From CAKSHP01 sp045590935 (GTDB lineage: Bacteria; Bacillota; Clostridia; UBA1381; UMGS1253): a stretch of 7,560 bases of DNA. Shown here one piece after another: positions 5,419-7,560 of the stretch; the stretch's first letter is position 1; the number at the start of each line of letters is the position of its first letter. A program made the position numbers and the translations under genes. The notes under the pieces were generated by a model that saw nothing but the letters and a program-made list of their open reading frames with translations, had not been told where the DNA came from and ran no database searches. The DNA is taken from NCBI GenBank assembly GCA_045590935.1, contig JAZNSA010000100.1:1-7560 (forward strand). The letters run 5' to 3'.

Positions 5419-6593
5419 ATAGTTCTTCCGCTTTTTACGCTTCCCTTGCCATACTTTTGATTTAACAAAAATTTCGTTTTTGCAAGCCTTTCTTTTTTTA
5501 TTTTTTCCTCGTTTTCATCTTCAAAAATACTAAGCTGCATCGCTTCGTTTATATCAACCAAATCGGATGCCGTAACAGTTATTGCACGAATTGGTTTTTT
5601 TAAAGCTGCCACTTCGTTAAAAATCTCAATAGATGTTTTAAATAAGTCAATATCCGAAAAAATCGGCGTTTCAACATGCTTTTGTCTGTTTATAACAGAA
5701 AAATCATTATATTTAACTGAAATCTGAACACACATAGCCTTAAGTCCGTGCGAAATAAGTCTTGATGAAACACTTTCACACAAAGGCATAATTCCATCCT
5801 TCACCTCGTCAAGCTTCGTTAAATCGTAAGAAAACGTTGTTCCGTTGCCAACCGATTTAACCTCATTTGAAGCATCATAGTCCATAACAGGCGACGAATC
5901 TAATCCGCAGGCATATTCATATAACATAATGCCATTTTTTCCAAGAAGTTTTTCAAGCGTCATCGCATTGCAATTTGCAATATCACCAATTGTTTTTATC
6001 CCCATTGTGCTAAGCTTTTTAAACACGCTTTTTCCAACATAAAGCATATCCGTTGCAGGCAAAGGGTAAACAATTTCTTTATAATTTTCTTTTGAAATAA
6101 TCGTTGTCGCATCGGGTTTTTTATAATCGCTCCCAAGCTTCGCAAAAACCTTGTTAAAAGACACGCCCACCGAAACGGTAAGCCCAAGCTCATTTTTCAC
6201 TTCGCTTCTTATTCTGTCTGCAATTTGCGCTCCGTCGCCAAACAAAAGCCTACTTCCCGTAACATCGAGCCACGACTCATCAATGCCAAAAGGCTCAACA
6301 AGATTTGTATAACGCAAATATATTTTATTTACAAGCTTTGAATACTTTTCATACAAATCGTGATGCGGCGGTAAAAGAATTAAATCCGGACACTTTTTCT
6401 TAGCCTGCCAAATTGTTTCCGCCGTTTTAACATTATATTTTTTTGCTGCCTCGTTTTTCGCAAGTATAATTCCGTGCCTGTTTTCAGGATTTCCGCAAAC
6501 TGCCACAGGTTTATCTGAATACTCAGGGTACGCTAAAAGCTCAACCGATGCAAAAAAACCATTCAAATCACAATGCAATATAGTCCTATCCAA
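5400..6593 (-). CDS. dinB: DNA polymerase IV (Y-family translesion polymerase)
   Basis: DinB copies past damaged bases with low fidelity. The protein is 397 aa, slightly longer than E. coli DinB (351). ILHCDLNGFFASVE gives the first catalytic Asp9 and the Phe14 steric gate. FGIDESWLDVTG gives Asp105 and Glu106, the other metal-binding acids. SVGVSFNKVFAKLGSDYKKP (141-160) is the Y-family palm motif. A helix-hairpin-helix-like thumb (about 181-231) precedes the little finger. QLSIF (353-357) fits the sliding-clamp binding motif, followed by a lysine-rich tail. The start is TTG at 6591-6593, with GGTGA upstream. An in-frame TGA lies three codons before it, so no ATG start is possible, and the ATG at 6596-6598 is out of frame. 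It begins 14 nt after ruvX ends, so it is probably co-transcribed. A LexA box cannot be assessed because the operon promoter is outside. Confidence 0.95.
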   Translation of the reverse strand: MDRTILHCDLNGFFASVELLAYPEYSDKPVAVCGNPENRHGIILAKNEAAKKYNVKTAETIWQAKKKCPDLILLPPHHDLYEKYSKLVNKIYLRYTNLVEPFGIDESWLDVTGSRLLFGDGAQIADRIRSEVKNELGLTVSVGVSFNKVFAKLGSDYKKPDATTIISKENYKEIVYPLPATDMLYVGKSVFKKLSTMGIKTIGDIANCNAMTLEKLLGKNGIMLYEYACGLDSSPVMDYDASNEVKSVGNGTTFSYDLTKLDEVKDGIMPLCESVSSRLISHGLKAMCVQISVKYNDFSVINRQKHVETPIFSDIDLFKTSIEIFNEVAALKKPIRAITVTASDLVDINEAMQLSIFEDENEEKIKKERLAKTKFLLNQKYGKGSVKSGRTIKKQND

Positions 6594-6607
6594 CTCATAT
6601 CACCGAC

Positions 6608-7033
6608 TTAATTATTTTTTAAGCTATCCATATATGTTTGCAAAATCACAGCCGCCGCAACAGTATCAACAACATTTTTGCGCTTCTCTCCCCTTGTATT
6701 TGTTTCATTAAGGGTCATTATTGCGCTGACCGTTGAAAGTCTTTCATCGCAAAACTCAATTTTTCCGTCGTATATTTTCTTTAAATTTTCAGCGAATGCG
6801 AGAGTTTTTTCACCCCTGAAACCAATTGTACCATCCATATTTTTTGGCATACCTATAACTATTGTTTTAGGATTATATTCAACGATAAGCTCCGACAAAC
6901 GCTCCAAAAGCAACCTTTTCCCCTTGTTTTTAATTGTTTCAACGCCTTGCGCAGTTATTCCAAGCAAGTCGGAAACGGCAATTCCAACCCTTGAATCGCC
7001 GTAATCTATACATAATATTCTCTCGTATCCCAT
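6608..7033 (-). CDS. ruvX: RuvX/YqgF family, putative pre-16S rRNA nuclease (Holliday junction resolvase-like)
   Basis: The 141-residue protein has the normal length for the YqgF/RuvX family. These small RNase H-fold proteins take part in 16S rRNA 5'-end maturation and were earlier proposed as Holliday junction resolvases. LCIDYGDSRVGIAVSD (7-22) holds the first catalytic Asp10. VIGMPKNMDGTIG, FCDERLSTVSA and NVVDTVAAAVILQ carry the conserved Glu and later Asp of the fold. ATG 7031-7033 is preceded by AAGGGG at 9 nt. It starts 13 nt after the Asp23-like gene and 14 nt before dinB, so translational coupling along the run is likely. Confidence 0.95.
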   Translation of the reverse strand: MGYERILCIDYGDSRVGIAVSDLLGITAQGVETIKNKGKRLLLERLSELIVEYNPKTIVIGMPKNMDGTIGFRGEKTLAFAENLKKIYDGKIEFCDERLSTVSAIMTLNETNTRGEKRKNVVDTVAAAVILQTYMDSLKNN

Positions 7034-7046
7034 ATTTCTTAACCCC

Positions 7047-7560
7047 TTATATATTTAGCTCTTTAACGTATACATTAACCCTTTCAACATGCAGTGAAGT
7101 CATATATTCAACGTCATCAATAACATATTTTTTAATGCTTTCAGATGCCTTTAAAATATTAAATCCATACTTCAAAGAAACATTTATATTTATTTCAATT
7201 CCTGTTTCCAATTCTTTAGTATAAACTCTTATAACATCCGAAAGAGTATCTTCTTTTCTTGCCGCATATTCTACTATATCGCAAATAACCTTTTCTCTTA
7301 TATGAAATTCTCCAAAATAACTAAATGTCGGTCTTACAACAGACTTTGTTTCTTCAAAAGAATGTTTTCCTTTTTCTTGTGCCAACAAAATTTTAAGCTT
7401 ATCAACCAATATGCCCGAAAAATCCTTTTTAATTGCAAAGGTAGAAACGGGAATCGTATGCATACCTCTTTTATTTCTTGTATTTAGAGCAATTTGAATT
7501 TCCTCTTTTGTTGCAACTTCCTCAATTCTTATAATCTTTTTTATTTTTCCAAGCTGCAGC
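7047..7560 (-). CDS. Asp23/Gls24 family protein, C-terminal part (5' end cut by window)
   Basis: The frame is open to the window edge, giving 170 visible residues. The C-terminal 90 or so form an Asp23/Gls24 domain, with EFHIREKVICDIVEY, NINVSLKYGFNILKASESIK and a closing VERVNVYVKELNI. Asp23-type proteins are linked to envelope stress in Firmicutes. The visible N-terminal part includes MHTIPVSTFAIKKDFSG and VVRPTFSYFG. From memory these match a clostridial variant in which the Asp23 domain follows a P-loop (GKSGTGKS-like) ATP-binding region. That region would lie outside the window, so this is unverified. The ATG at 7461-7463 is probably internal: the frame and its similarity continue upstream of it, and AGAGGT abuts it with no spacing. 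The gene heads the visible ruvX-dinB run. Confidence 0.82.
   Translation of the reverse strand, partial: LQLGKIKKIIRIEEVATKEEIQIALNTRNKRGMHTIPVSTFAIKKDFSGILVDKLKILLAQEKGKHSFEETKSVVRPTFSYFGEFHIREKVICDIVEYAARKEDTLSDVIRVYTKELETGIEININVSLKYGFNILKASESIKKYVIDDVEYMTSLHVERVNVYVKELNI

Noticed and set aside
7461..7463. ATG as the true start of the Asp23-like gene
   Set aside because: The frame is open and protein-like through to the window edge, and the purine-rich AGAGGT touches the ATG with no spacing.

Overview
The window looks like chromosomal DNA of a low-GC Firmicute, most likely an anaerobic gut-type member of class Clostridia. The sequence is AT-rich. Its promoters are of the vegetative TTGACA-17-TATAAT type, and its ribosome sites are mostly AGGAGG-like. 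PurE and PurF are of the Firmicute type, and an Asp23/Gls24 protein of a form I associate with Clostridia lies beside ruvX. This assignment is from family resemblance only. Every gene I can support is on the minus strand, so the window reads right to left.

Region by region, in transcription order. (1) 7560-5342: a tight run of an Asp23/Gls24-family protein (cut by the window edge), ruvX and dinB, with gaps of 13 and 14 nt. It ends in a long palindromic terminator that overlaps the last dinB codons. (2) 5312-5235: a 25-codon orphan reading-frame remnant. (3) 5205-3451: a single-gene unit with its own promoter, a possible operator dyad, a start codon that is hard to place, and a terminator. The gene is a KduI uronate isomerase fused to about 270 residues of beta-rich, discoidin-like sequence. 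(4) 3296-3145: a solitary tRNA-Pro(UGG) with a perfect consensus promoter and its own terminator. (5) 3144-2954: a non-coding mosaic of small palindromes, a MITE/REP-like intergenic repeat. The 2827-2953 stretch next to it is AT-rich and I see nothing in it. (6) 2826-1: the start of a purine biosynthesis operon, with a perfect promoter, a ZTP (pfl-motif) riboswitch with a terminator expression platform, then purE, purF and purM (cut by the window edge).

How the parts work together. The purine operon supplies three de novo IMP pathway enzymes: PurF (first step), PurM (ring closure to AIR) and PurE (carboxylation step). Its leader should sense ZMP/ZTP, which accumulates when 10-formyl-tetrahydrofolate is short, and should relieve termination in response. 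RuvX acts in rRNA maturation and DinB in translesion synthesis; their adjacency probably reflects co-transcription rather than one pathway. The KduI fusion belongs to catabolism of unsaturated uronates from pectin or glycosaminoglycans, but no other uronate gene is visible nearby.

No clearly new multi-gene system is present. The items most worth a second look are the KduI fusion with its possible AUU start, the riboswitch/terminator arrangement, and the palindromic mosaic element.
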